From UBA8752 sp042095055 (lineage in GTDB: Bacteria; Bacteroidota; Bacteroidia; Flavobacteriales_D; Sanyastnellaceae), in contig JBELBZ010000004.1 of the NCBI GenBank assembly GCA_042095055.1, positions 1-64,000 on the forward strand: a stretch of 64,000 nt of DNA, in the 5' to 3' direction. This document shows positions 8,731 to 17,307 of this stretch, piece after piece (positions within the stretch are counted from its first letter, which is position 1; each line of letters begins with the position of its first letter). Under the pieces are notes generated by a model, which saw nothing but the letters and a program-made list of their open reading frames with translations, made no database searches and had not been told where the DNA came from. Both the position numbers and the translations under genes were made by a program.

Positions 8731-9774
8731 TCAGCGCAGGATTTGGACGGTCTGACCCTCCACGACCTGGCCAGCGCCGCGGTCGATGATGGTCATACCG
8801 GGGGCAACGCCCTCGAGGATCAGGACATGGTCATCGTGAGCGGGGCCCGTGCGAACGGGCTGTCTGGTGGCCTTCCCGCCTTGCACGGTGTAGACGAAGT
8901 CTTGCCCTTGGCGGTTTTGGAGGATCAGGCCAGAGGGCAGGGAAAGGGCACTGTCGAGGTGGAGGTCGTTGATGCGAAGTGCAGCAAATTCGTTGGGCAG
9001 CAAGGCGGTGCCTGCTGGAACGGGGACCACGATTTCAAAAGTGCGGTTTGCGGGTTCGATGTAGCGTCCAACGCGGGCAATGGAACTGATTAGGGTGTCG
9101 CGCCCAGCCATTACAATGTCCACCCGCTGGCCGGCTTGAACCTTGCCCACGTAGTGGTCGCTGACCTTGGCCCGCACGTACATATCGTTCAGGTCCATGA
9201 CCCGAGCTACGGGCTGCATGGGAGAGGCCATGCCTCCTTCTTTGGCGAAAATCCGGTCGACCGTGCCCGCAAAGGGGGCGGTGACTTTTCCGAAGTCTAC
9301 TTGCTCCGAAAATGCGGCGATGCTTTCTTCCAAAGCCTTGACATTGGTGCGGGCTTCGAGGAGCTGAACTTCCGTGCCAATGCCTTGACTCCACAGGCGT
9401 TCTTGTCTGGACAAGACGTCTTTGGCCAAAGTCAGCCTGGTGTTCAATTCGTCTTGGTTTTTGGCGATGGCGTCGTTGTCGAGCTCAAGCAAAACCTGGC
9501 CTTTTCGGACGGTTTGGCCTTCTTCAACCCGGATGTTCAATACCGTGCCCTGGGTCATGGGGAAGACCTGCGCCAGGCGGTCTGTTTCCACGTTGCCTTG
9601 TACGGTAAAGAAGTGGTCAAACGGGGAAGGACTGGCCTTGATGGTGGTGACCTTGCGCGCTTCGGCGGATGCAGGAGCAGCAGCTTCAGTTGTGGCTGGA
9701 GCGCCTTCGGGCGCTGGGCTTCCGCAAGCGGTGAGCAACAGTGCGGTGGTGAGGAAGAGGGATGTGCGGATCAT
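8731..9774 (-). CDS. RND efflux periplasmic adaptor subunit (membrane fusion lipoprotein)
   Basis: 347 residues. A lipoprotein signal ends at LLTACG (Cys17), followed by an Ala/Pro/Glu linker. The biotinyl-lipoyl halves (QGTVLNIRVEEGQTVRKGQVLLELD and TAPFAGTVDRIFAKEGGMA) flank a coiled-coil hairpin at about residues 100-150, and the beta-barrel and membrane-proximal parts follow (VRTGPAHDDHVLILEGVAPG). It bridges the RND pump and the TolC channel. The gene lies 5 nt after the TolC gene and 41 nt before the RND gene. Confidence 0.93.
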   Translation of the reverse strand: MIRTSLFLTTALLLTACGSPAPEGAPATTEAAAPASAEARKVTTIKASPSPFDHFFTVQGNVETDRLAQVFPMTQGTVLNIRVEEGQTVRKGQVLLELDNDAIAKNQDELNTRLTLAKDVLSRQERLWSQGIGTEVQLLEARTNVKALEESIAAFSEQVDFGKVTAPFAGTVDRIFAKEGGMASPMQPVARVMDLNDMYVRAKVSDHYVGKVQAGQRVDIVMAGRDTLISSIARVGRYIEPANRTFEIVVPVPAGTALLPNEFAALRINDLHLDSALSLPSGLILQNRQGQDFVYTVQGGKATRQPVRTGPAHDDHVLILEGVAPGMTIIDRGAGQVVEGQTVQILR

Positions 9775-9779
9775 GTTGA

Positions 9780-11195
9780 TCAGGCGTTGAGGGAACGTTC
9801 GAGGCGGAGGTGGGCGTTGAACCAGCGGAGCGTGGCTTGGGCGAAGTTGGCTTGGGCGTTGACCAATTGGTTTTGGGCCTGTGTCATGTCAAAGCTGCTG
9901 GCCAGACCTTCTTGAAACCGGATGCGGGTGCGGTTGAGAATGCGATCTGCGAGGTCGAGGCTGCGCTGGGCTTGGATGCGCTGTTCCAAGCTGGAGTTGT
10001 ATTCAGACCGCGCAGCCCGGTACTCGAGTGCGGCGGCTTGGGTGAACTGCTCGAGTGCGGTTTCAGCACGGTCACGGGTCAATTGTGCTTGCAACACTTT
10101 TTCCTTGCCTCCGAAGCTGGACCAAATGGGGATGTTCATTTGAACGCCCACAAGTTGAATGGGGTACCAGCTTCCTTCTCCAAAGAAGTCGAAAGCATCC
10201 CGTTGCGCATTCCTTTGGTTGGTGTAAAAAGCGCTGATGCTCGGCAGGCCAGCGGCTTTTTCGTTGCGGATGCCCAGTTCAGAGAGTTCGAGGTTCTTGG
10301 TTTGAGATTGGATTTCTGGCAACCGGTTAGCGTCGAAAGGAGTGCCGAGCACGGAAGCCCCGTCAAAAGCGCTGGACAGTGTTTCAAAGGTGTCAGCGAG
10401 GATGACCGTGGTTTCGACGGGCATGCCGACGGTGAATTTGAGGGCGTCCAGCGCCACGGATGCCATGCTTTCGGCGGTGGCGCGCTGCTGGGCCATCTCG
10501 GACAATGCGAGCTCCAGTTGGTCGGCGTCGGTAGATTCGGCGAGGCCTTCTGCGACGAGGGCGCGGGTCTGGCCCAATGCTTCTTCGGCAAGGGCTTCTG
10601 CCGCTCTGAGAATGGCCACGTTTTCTTGTGCAGCCAACGCAGCGGCATAGCCTTCTCCAGCAGCGCGTCGGGCATCGGCTACGGACTTGGACTCAGAGGC
10701 TTCCATCGCACTGGCATAGGCCTTTGCTGCTTGGATGCCCACGAAGTAACTCGGGCTGAAGATGAGTTGCGTGGCGGTAATTCCTGCGGTCATGGTTTGC
10801 GCAGCGCCAAATTGAAATTCTTGGATGGCGTTGGGGTCGACAGGAGGGGCATCGAGGGGAACGCCCGTGGCTTGGGCCACGCCCCCGAGGAATGCTGTGA
10901 GGTAATCGGGAAAACCGAAGGCATCTCCACTGGAAACCTGCGTGGGAATGTCGATGTACCGGTTGTATTCGACCGACCCACTGACTTGTGGGAAGCCAGA
11001 GGCGATGAGTTCGCGCGTGTTGCTGGCCGCTTCTTTGGCGTCAATCGAAGCGTAGCGCACATTGTAAGCGCGCATGGCCGCCAATGATTGCGCCTCCTCG
11101 AGTGTGAGCCGAGTGCCAGAACCACCACCGGCGGTTTGGCCGAAAATGGCCCCGTGTATGAGCAGCAAGGTGGATAAAATGGGAATGATACGCAT
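9780..11195 (-). CDS. TolC-family outer-membrane efflux channel
   Basis: 471 residues from ATG 11195, which opens a clean signal peptide (MRIIPILSTLLLIHGAIFGQ). A GTG at 11213 overlaps the tetR stop as GTGA and is an alternative start. The mature protein shows the long amphipathic, Ala/Gln/Glu-rich helices of the outer-membrane efflux family, in two repeats (SLAAMRAYNVRYASIDAKEA in the first half; the LNRTRIRFQEG and AQNQLVNAQANFAQA segments in the second). Between them lie strand segments that form the beta-barrel. It provides the exit duct for the RND pump encoded downstream. Confidence 0.92.
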   Translation of the reverse strand: MRIIPILSTLLLIHGAIFGQTAGGGSGTRLTLEEAQSLAAMRAYNVRYASIDAKEAASNTRELIASGFPQVSGSVEYNRYIDIPTQVSSGDAFGFPDYLTAFLGGVAQATGVPLDAPPVDPNAIQEFQFGAAQTMTAGITATQLIFSPSYFVGIQAAKAYASAMEASESKSVADARRAAGEGYAAALAAQENVAILRAAEALAEEALGQTRALVAEGLAESTDADQLELALSEMAQQRATAESMASVALDALKFTVGMPVETTVILADTFETLSSAFDGASVLGTPFDANRLPEIQSQTKNLELSELGIRNEKAAGLPSISAFYTNQRNAQRDAFDFFGEGSWYPIQLVGVQMNIPIWSSFGGKEKVLQAQLTRDRAETALEQFTQAAALEYRAARSEYNSSLEQRIQAQRSLDLADRILNRTRIRFQEGLASSFDMTQAQNQLVNAQANFAQATLRWFNAHLRLERSLNA

Positions 11196-11209
11196 GGTGG
11201 AGGGCGTGT

Positions 11210-11845
11210 TCACAGGGTGTTGTTGCGTTGATGGAGGTAGGCCATTCCCTTGTCAGTGGCGATGCCCCTGAGGTGGTAGGTGTGGAGTTCCTTTTGCAGT
11301 TCGGACAAGGGCCGTCCGAACTCATCGATGGTGCTGGGGTCGGTCATGGTTTGGACCATGGCCATGTGCAGTCTGGAGATGAGACGCGCATCAAAGTCTC
11401 CCCGATAGAGGCCTTCGGATTGGCCCCGTTCAATGTTGCGGATGAGGTAGCCCTGCATGGCTTCCATTTTGTGTTGATGCAGGCGCCGCATCGCTTCGGG
11501 ATAGTATTTCTGCAGATCGAAGAGCATGCTGGGGTGCATTTCCCTGAGTTCGGTCTGGAAGTACTCCATGACTTCGATCACGGCATCGATGGCATTGTTG
11601 CCGCCTTCGGACAAGGTTTGGGTCCGCGAGTTTTGGCGGTTGCAGGCTTGATCGAATACCTGAAGCACCAGGTCGGCTTTGTCCTTGAAGTACCGATAGA
11701 GGGTCTTCTTGGAGACCCCCAGCTGTGTTGCCAAATCGTCCATGCTCACGGCACGAACGCCAAACCTGCGAAAGGCCTGTTCACACCCTTTGAGCAGGTC
11801 GACCAGGCGTGCGTCTTTCGTGGATCCTTGTGGGGCGGGGGACAT
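11210..11845 (-). CDS. TetR-family transcriptional regulator of the efflux operon
   Basis: 211 residues from ATG 11845. A TTG at 11866 is in frame, but it lies inside the promoter element, so the ATG is preferred. The N-terminal helix-turn-helix is typical (VSMDDLATQLGVSKKTLYRYFKDKADLV, about residues 33-60); the remaining helical domain would bind the inducer. It is the first gene of the operon tetR-tolC-adaptor-RND, which is usual for a local repressor of its own efflux system. A 29-bp palindrome overlapping the operon promoter is the likely operator. Ligand unknown. Confidence 0.9.
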   Translation of the reverse strand: MSPAPQGSTKDARLVDLLKGCEQAFRRFGVRAVSMDDLATQLGVSKKTLYRYFKDKADLVLQVFDQACNRQNSRTQTLSEGGNNAIDAVIEVMEYFQTELREMHPSMLFDLQKYYPEAMRRLHQHKMEAMQGYLIRNIERGQSEGLYRGDFDARLISRLHMAMVQTMTDPSTIDEFGRPLSELQKELHTYHLRGIATDKGMAYLHQRNNTL

Positions 11846-11863
11846 TGTTCGGCTTTCGGAGGG

Positions 11864-11871
11864 CAAAAATA
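11864..11871 (-). promoter_or_regulatory. -7 promoter element of the tetR-efflux operon
   Basis: On the minus strand the sequence reads TATTTTTG, an exact TAnnTTTG match. Nineteen bases upstream is TTTC, one mismatch from the -33 TTTG. Predicted transcription start near 11858, about a dozen bases before the ATG at 11845. Confidence 0.55.
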
Positions 11872-11889
11872 GCCTTGGAATTTACCATT

Positions 11890-11918
11890 GGAAACGAAAT
11901 GCTTGTTAAATCGTTTCC
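11890..11918. promoter_or_regulatory. perfect 8-13-8 palindrome, candidate TetR operator
   Basis: GGAAACGA (11890-11897) and TCGTTTCC (11911-11918) form a perfect inverted repeat. The promoter-proximal arm contains the presumed -33 TTTC of the tetR promoter, so a bound repressor would block RNA polymerase. The dyad is seen directly; its role is inferred. Confidence 0.5.
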
Positions 11919-11943
11919 GGTGTCCCTTGTTGACTTCGAGGCA

Positions 11944-12522
11944 TCAATCGATTCGGATTCCCAGCCCTTTGACCAAGCCGCTCAAGTCGGCGGCGTCGAA
12001 ACGTGCGCCGCGAAGCCGGTTGTCAGAGGGGTCGATGGTCCAATCGGTGGCGCCGCGAAAATCAGATTCACGCAAATCGGTGCGTTGGAATATGGTGTCG
12101 CGCAGCCGGCTTTCTGTCCATGATGTTTCACGCGCATCAGTCCCGGAAAAGTTGTTTCCGCTCAAGTCGGAACGCTCCAGTTTCATGCCCTTCAGGTCCA
12201 TGTCTTCCCAGTCGCACAGCGGAGCCTTGCATTGGTCCAGTGTGAAGGACAGAAAGGAGGGATGGAGGGTGGTCCAACGCACCTTGTTGAGGGTGCAGCT
12301 GGAAAAGGTGACGTCGTGAAACCTCACGTTGGTGAGGCGCACTTCGGACAACTGGCAAGACTGGAAAGTGCAGCGCTCGAAGCGGGCGTCCCGCCAATCT
12401 GAATGGTTGAGATCCAGGCCTTCAAAATGACACGCTTCAAAGTGGTGTCCCGCCCATGGAAAAGGAGGGAGGGGCGCTGTTGACAGGGTTTCAGCTGTCC
12501 AGCGGGCTTGATAGTGCTCCAT
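11944..12522 (-). CDS. pentapeptide-repeat protein
   Basis: 192 residues with recurring A(D/N)LxX-type pentapeptides from about residue 30 to 185 (for example CHFEGLDLNHSDWRDARFERC, LERSDLSGNNFSGTDARE, FQRTDLRESDFRG), predicted to fold as a right-handed quadrilateral beta-helix. Length and the absence of a signal peptide or membrane segment are similar to the Qnr/McbG group, some of which protect DNA gyrase, but nothing in the sequence proves that role. Its ATG shares one base with the stop of hutU (TAATG), so it is translationally coupled to the urocanase gene. The functional link to histidine breakdown is unclear. Confidence 0.88.
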   Translation of the reverse strand: MEHYQARWTAETLSTAPLPPFPWAGHHFEACHFEGLDLNHSDWRDARFERCTFQSCQLSEVRLTNVRFHDVTFSSCTLNKVRWTTLHPSFLSFTLDQCKAPLCDWEDMDLKGMKLERSDLSGNNFSGTDARETSWTESRLRDTIFQRTDLRESDFRGATDWTIDPSDNRLRGARFDAADLSGLVKGLGIRID

Positions 12523-14558
12523 TAAGAAAGGGCGCGCCGGATCAAATCGGCGTCGGCTTTTTGGGCCAAGGTGACTTTTAATTTGGGTTCGGCTTTCATG
12601 GCGCGGCGAATGGCGAACTGGGCTTCGTCGTTGCGGGCCCAGCTGCGGCGGGCGATGCCGTTGTTGACGTCCCAGTGGAGCATGGAGGTGAGCTTGGATT
12701 CGGCCTCTGCAGACCCGTCGAGGAGCATGCCAAAACCGCCATTCATCACTTCACCCCAGCCCACTCCGCCTCCATTGTGGAGGGACACCCAGGTGGCCCC
12801 CCTAAACGCGTCACCGACAAAATTCTGGACCGCCATGTCCGCGGTGAATGCGGAGCCGTCATAGATGTTGGAGGTCTCCCGGTAAGGGGAGTCTGTGCCA
12901 CTGACATCGTGGTGGTCGCGGCCGAGGATGACCGGGCCTGACAGCTCTCCGCTGGCAATGGCTTGGTTGAAAGCCTTGGCGATGCGCATGCGGCCCTCTG
13001 CGTCGGCATAGAGGATGCGGGCTTGAGAACCGACCACAAGCTTGTTGGCTTTGGCTCCTCGGATCCACTGCACATTGTCGGCCATTTGCTGCTGGATTTC
13101 GGAAGGTGCCTCAAGCATTAAGCCCTCCAATACTTCGCATGCGATGGCATCTGTTTTGTCCAAGTCAGCCGCGTCGCCTGAACCGCAGACCCAACGGAAC
13201 GGTCCAAAACCGTAATCAAAGCACATTGGGCCCATGATGTCTTGGACATAGCTGGGGTAACGGAAGGCCGTTCCGTCTTCCGCCATGATGTCGGCGCCAG
13301 CCCTCGAGCTCTCCAGGAGGAACGCGTTGCCGTAGTCAAAGAAGTAGGTTCCTTTGGCCGTGTGCTGGTTGACGGCAGCGGCATGTCGGCGCAGGCTTTT
13401 TTGGACGCAGTCCTTGAACTGTTCAGGGTCTTCGGCCATCATTTTTTGCGCCGATTCAAAGGTGAGACCTGCAGGATAGTAGCCCCCTGCCCACGGGTTG
13501 TGCAAGGACGTTTGATCCGAACCCAGGTGTATGTGAATGCCCGCCTCGTAGAAGTGTTCCCATACATCCACCACATTGCCGAGGTAGGCGTAGCTCACGG
13601 CTTCTTTTTGAGCCATAGAGGCTTTTACGCGGTCAGCCAGTTCAGCGACATCTTCGACTACATGGTCGACCCAGCCTTGTTCGTGGCGCTTCCAAGCTGC
13701 TGTGGGGTCCACTTCAGCGGTCACTGAAACCACTCCGGCAATGTTGCCGGCTTTGGGCTGGGCGCCGGACATTCCTCCCAAGCCAGCGGTCACAAACAGT
13801 TTGCCTGCGAGCGTGGGGTTTTCGGGGTCCAACCTGCGGCCAGCATTGAGGACCGTGATGGTGGTGCCGTGCACGATGCCTTGGGGCCCGATGTACATGT
13901 AAGAGCCCGCGGTCATTTGGCCATACTGGCTGACGCCGAGGGCATTCATCCGCTCGAGGTCATCGGCTCCGCTGTAATTGGGGATGACCATGCCGTTGGT
14001 CACAACGACCCGAGGGGCAGTGGCGTGGGAGGGGAACAACCCCAGGGGGTGGCCGCTGTACATGACCAGCGTTTGGTCATTGGTCATTTCGCTCAAGTAG
14101 CGCATGACCAGTCGGTATTGGGCCCAGTTCTGAAAGACCGCTCCGTTGCCGCCATATGTGATCAACTCCTCCGGATGTTGCGCCACAGCAGGGTCCAGGT
14201 TGTTCTGGATCATCAGCATAATCGCCGCCGCCTGTGCAGTCTGTGCAGGGTATGCGTCAATGGGGCGGGCACGCATGGCGTACTTCGGCATGAACCGGTA
14301 CATGTAAATCCGGCCATAGGCTTGAAGCTCTGCTGCAAACTCTGGCGCGAGGACCTCGTGCTGTGCTGCGGGAAAATACCGCAGTGCATTGGCGAGGGCC
14401 AGTTCTTTTTGTTGCGGGGTCAGGATGTCCTTTCGGACTGGGGCGTGCGAAACCTCGGCCGAACGTTGCTGAGCTGGGGGCAGTGAGTCGGGGATCCCGG
14501 CGGCAATTTCTTGGTGAAAAGCAGCAGTGGTTGGATCGGTGGCGATGGTGGTGTTCAT
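12522..14558 (-). CDS. hutU: urocanate hydratase (long, eukaryote-like form)
   Basis: 678 residues from ATG 14558 (an upstream in-frame start overlaps the preceding gene). The enzyme hydrates urocanate to imidazolonepropionate in histidine degradation, using bound NAD. Motifs seen: ITYGGNGAVFQNW, YSGHPLGLFPSH, TAGSYMYIGPQGIVHG, the active-site region IMGPMCFDYGFGPFRWVC, and HNGGGVGWGE near the C-terminus. Typical bacterial HutU has about 555 residues; this one is of the longer type with an N-terminal extension and a length like the mammalian enzyme. No hutH, hutI or hutG is nearby. It is followed by the pentapeptide gene (TAATG overlap) and preceded by a DUF5522 gene. Confidence 0.95.
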   Translation of the reverse strand: MNTTIATDPTTAAFHQEIAAGIPDSLPPAQQRSAEVSHAPVRKDILTPQQKELALANALRYFPAAQHEVLAPEFAAELQAYGRIYMYRFMPKYAMRARPIDAYPAQTAQAAAIMLMIQNNLDPAVAQHPEELITYGGNGAVFQNWAQYRLVMRYLSEMTNDQTLVMYSGHPLGLFPSHATAPRVVVTNGMVIPNYSGADDLERMNALGVSQYGQMTAGSYMYIGPQGIVHGTTITVLNAGRRLDPENPTLAGKLFVTAGLGGMSGAQPKAGNIAGVVSVTAEVDPTAAWKRHEQGWVDHVVEDVAELADRVKASMAQKEAVSYAYLGNVVDVWEHFYEAGIHIHLGSDQTSLHNPWAGGYYPAGLTFESAQKMMAEDPEQFKDCVQKSLRRHAAAVNQHTAKGTYFFDYGNAFLLESSRAGADIMAEDGTAFRYPSYVQDIMGPMCFDYGFGPFRWVCGSGDAADLDKTDAIACEVLEGLMLEAPSEIQQQMADNVQWIRGAKANKLVVGSQARILYADAEGRMRIAKAFNQAIASGELSGPVILGRDHHDVSGTDSPYRETSNIYDGSAFTADMAVQNFVGDAFRGATWVSLHNGGGVGWGEVMNGGFGMLLDGSAEAESKLTSMLHWDVNNGIARRSWARNDEAQFAIRRAMKAEPKLKVTLAQKADADLIRRALS

Positions 14559-14568
14559 GGCGATCGGT

Positions 14569-14751
14569 TCAGAGGCCTTTGGGGTTGCGGATCCGCCCAG
14601 TCCCCTTGTCGAAACCATAGGGGCAGTGTCTGCAACCGCTTGTACAGCAATAGCCGCGTTTGCGGTGATATTGTTCAGTGAACACCAAGAATCCTTCCGG
14701 TGAAGAATACGTGTCGCCTTCTTCGATGGGGATTTTCTTGGACCTGTCCAC
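14569..14751 (-). CDS. small cysteine-rich DUF5522 protein
   Basis: 60 residues from a GTG start. The C-terminal half has the family motif with clustered cysteines (YCCTSGCRHCPYGF), four Cys and one His that could hold a metal or Fe-S centre; the N-terminal half includes DTYSSPEGFLVFTEQYH. DUF5522 proteins are widespread and uncharacterised. The gene lies 10 nt upstream of hutU on the same strand, and a promoter element lies directly before its start codon, so it probably leads a DUF5522-hutU-pentapeptide operon. Confidence 0.85.
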   Translation of the reverse strand: MDRSKKIPIEEGDTYSSPEGFLVFTEQYHRKRGYCCTSGCRHCPYGFDKGTGRIRNPKGL

Positions 14752-14755
14752 GGCC

Positions 14756-14763
14756 CAAAGTTA
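14756..14763 (-). promoter_or_regulatory. -7 promoter element for the DUF5522-hutU operon
   Basis: TAACTTTG on the minus strand, an exact TAnnTTTG match, ends 4 nt before the GTG start at 14751. This suggests a leaderless or nearly leaderless mRNA. I see no convincing TTTG at -33. Confidence 0.45.
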
Positions 14764-14772
14764 CGATGGCAC

Positions 14773-17307
14773 TCAGGTGCGCAGGTGTCTGCGCCTTACC
14801 CGCTGGGGAATGCGGCACAAGATCTCGTAAGGGATGGTGTCCGTTGCAGATGCCAGGTGCTCAATGGAAGCATGGTCGCCAAATATTTCCACGGGGTCAC
14901 CCACATTGACGGTCAACCCTGTGACGTCGATCATGCAACCGTCCATGCATACGGGCCCAACAGTAGGGCACAGCTGACCTCCCGTGAACAACCGCACTTT
15001 TCCCATTCCAGCGGAACGTGGAAGGCCGTCTGCATACCCCACAGGCAAGGTCGCAATGCGCCGGGCGTGATCGGCAGAATCTGTGGCGCCATAACCGACA
15101 GGTGATCCTGCAGGAACGGTGTGCAGGTGGCTGATTCGCGTATGGAACCGACCAATGGGCTGGAGGTTTTTCATGGTGCCAGAGGCATCCAGGCCATACA
15201 GGCCCAGGCCGATGCGCACCATGTCGAAACGGGCTTCAGGAAATCGCGCAGCGCCAGAGGTGTTGGCCAAATGCTGGATGAACTGGGGCTTCTCTGACGT
15301 GACTGTGGCACTGGACCATCCGGATTGAATGGCATTACAGGCGTCGGTGTAGGTCTTGATTTGCAGACGCGTGTGGGCATCTGACTGGGCGTCATCTGCT
15401 GCGGACAGGTGGCTGTAAACACTGATGATGGGTATGCCCAGGGCTGCGCATTGTGCGCCCGCTGCGTGTGCCTCTTCGGGCGCAAGTCCAAGCCTGTGCA
15501 TTCCCGTTTCAATTTTGAGGTGCACGCCGTTGGCATTTGAGGCTGATCCAGAATGGTTTGCACGCGCATGGCCCCATTGCTTGAGGGTATCCAACCGATG
15601 GACTTCGGGCTCGAGGTGCCACTCCAACAAGTCTTGAAACCGCTGTGGGTCGGCATTGAGAACCATGATGGGGCATTGAACCCCTGCCTTTCGAAGTGCC
15701 ATGCCCTCTTCAGTAAAGGCCACGGCCAGTCGGGATATGCCCAGGCGGTTTAATTCCACGGCCACGGCATCGCCCGCTCCGTAGGCGAAGGCCTTGACCA
15801 TGCCCATGATGGGCAAGCCAAACTGCTCTCTGTACTGCTCAAGGTTGTGGGAGAGCCGGCCCAAGTCGAGGTCGAAAACGGTGGTGTGTGGGTTGGCCTC
15901 CAGCGCCCGGGCTACGCGTTCAAATGCAAACGCCCGTCCTCCTTTGACGAGCACGTTCCAGCCTTGTAAGCGGTCCAATGCCGTGCTGTTGAGGAGCGCT
16001 TCTGTGGAGTTGAAGTGCTCCACCTCAGCAGCATTGACCCCTGGAATTCCAGCAGCGAGCTGCGGCCCGACGGAAATCCAATGGTCCACCGGGTGTTGTC
16101 CCAACGTGTGCTTGAGCCTTTTGGATTGGTCGGGATCCTGGTGATCGAAAGGAAGCAAGTCGGAGAGGATGACGGCTTTTTTGTGGTCGCCAGAGAGTTG
16201 GTCCAGTGCTTCTAATGCGGTGGAAAGCCCATCCAGGTCGTGGTTCCAAGTGTCGTTGATGACGGTTCCTCCACCCGTTCCGGACAAGTGTTCGAGCCGC
16301 ATCCCCAGCGGCTGGAGGAGGGGGAGGTGCGCAGTGACAGCGCCCAAATCACCGGTCAATTCGAGTACGAGAAGTGCAGCCGTGAGCGCATTTGACAGGC
16401 TGGCGTCGTCGGCAAAGGGCACCTTCCACGCGAGGTCCTCTCCCCTCCAAGTGCCGGAGAGCTTGGTGTGCCGGCCTTCTTTTTCGAGGTGCGCAATGCG
16501 CAATGCGCAAGTTCCTGGAAGGGCGGTTTGCCCCGCAGAGTTTGATATGGTCCAATGGACGCAACGCGCAGCCACGTTGTTGTCGTGCAAGGCTTGGATG
16601 ACGTCGGGGTCATGGGTGCCCAGAATCACGCTTTCGCAGCCTGAGAACAATTGGACTTTTTCCCGGGCCTTGGACGACCGGCCTGAGAAATGACCACCGT
16701 GGGCCTCACCAAAATGCACCATGACCCCGATGTGGGGCTGAATGATGGAGGCCAGGGTTTCCATTTCGCCAGGCAGGGAGATGCCCGCTTCAACCAAGTA
16801 GGTCTCGGCTTTGTCGTCCATCCCCCACAGGGAGAGGGGGACACCGACTTGGCTGTTCCAACTGCCAGGGCTCTTGGAAATGCGGTGTGCGCTTGGTGTC
16901 AATGCGTGTGCCCACTCTTTGACCGTGGTCTTGCCATTGGACCCCGTGATGCCTACCACTTTTCCTGAGCGGCTCAGCCGTGCAGTGCGGCCCAATGCCT
17001 GCAGTGCGGCCAGGGTATTTGGTACGCGTAAGACATGGCCTTCGGGGTCTTCGCCAGACCAATCTGAAGCGAGGATAAAGCCCCGAACACCCGCTGCGGC
17101 TGCGGCTGCAACGTGGGCATGTCCGTCGTGGCGGGGACCGCGCAGAGCGATGAAAACCGTGTGTGCCAGTGTTTCATCGCTACCGTGAAGTGTTCGGGTG
17201 TCCGTGGACAGGTAATCAAAGTCGGGAGGCCTTTGGTTGACTGGGGCATTGACCGTTCCCTTGAGGGAGGTTGCCAAGTGTTTCCAAAGGTCCTGGCTGA
17301 TGTTCAT
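14773..17307 (-). CDS. murF-alr: MurF-alanine racemase fusion
   Basis: 844 residues joining two cell-wall enzymes, as is usual in Bacteroidota. Residues 1 to about 455 are UDP-MurNAc-tripeptide:D-Ala-D-Ala ligase: ATP loop GITGSNGKTTVKEW and NDTWNHDLDGL. Residues about 470-844 are alanine racemase: PLP lysine in GMVKAFAYGAGD, a KIETGMHRLG segment, SHLSAADD, and VGYADGLPR with the conserved GPVCMDGCMIDVT near the end. The protein makes D-Ala from L-Ala and, after Ddl, adds the D-Ala-D-Ala dipeptide. Its ATG overlaps the tdk stop (ATGA), so the two are co-translated. Confidence 0.95.
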   Translation of the reverse strand: MNISQDLWKHLATSLKGTVNAPVNQRPPDFDYLSTDTRTLHGSDETLAHTVFIALRGPRHDGHAHVAAAAAAGVRGFILASDWSGEDPEGHVLRVPNTLAALQALGRTARLSRSGKVVGITGSNGKTTVKEWAHALTPSAHRISKSPGSWNSQVGVPLSLWGMDDKAETYLVEAGISLPGEMETLASIIQPHIGVMVHFGEAHGGHFSGRSSKAREKVQLFSGCESVILGTHDPDVIQALHDNNVAARCVHWTISNSAGQTALPGTCALRIAHLEKEGRHTKLSGTWRGEDLAWKVPFADDASLSNALTAALLVLELTGDLGAVTAHLPLLQPLGMRLEHLSGTGGGTVINDTWNHDLDGLSTALEALDQLSGDHKKAVILSDLLPFDHQDPDQSKRLKHTLGQHPVDHWISVGPQLAAGIPGVNAAEVEHFNSTEALLNSTALDRLQGWNVLVKGGRAFAFERVARALEANPHTTVFDLDLGRLSHNLEQYREQFGLPIMGMVKAFAYGAGDAVAVELNRLGISRLAVAFTEEGMALRKAGVQCPIMVLNADPQRFQDLLEWHLEPEVHRLDTLKQWGHARANHSGSASNANGVHLKIETGMHRLGLAPEEAHAAGAQCAALGIPIISVYSHLSAADDAQSDAHTRLQIKTYTDACNAIQSGWSSATVTSEKPQFIQHLANTSGAARFPEARFDMVRIGLGLYGLDASGTMKNLQPIGRFHTRISHLHTVPAGSPVGYGATDSADHARRIATLPVGYADGLPRSAGMGKVRLFTGGQLCPTVGPVCMDGCMIDVTGLTVNVGDPVEIFGDHASIEHLASATDTIPYEILCRIPQRVRRRHLRT

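Noticed and set aside
9810..11087. A 425-codon open frame on the plus strand opposite the TolC gene
   Set aside because: It is antisense to a well-supported gene, has no recognisable domain, and such long frames are expected opposite GC-rich coding sequence.
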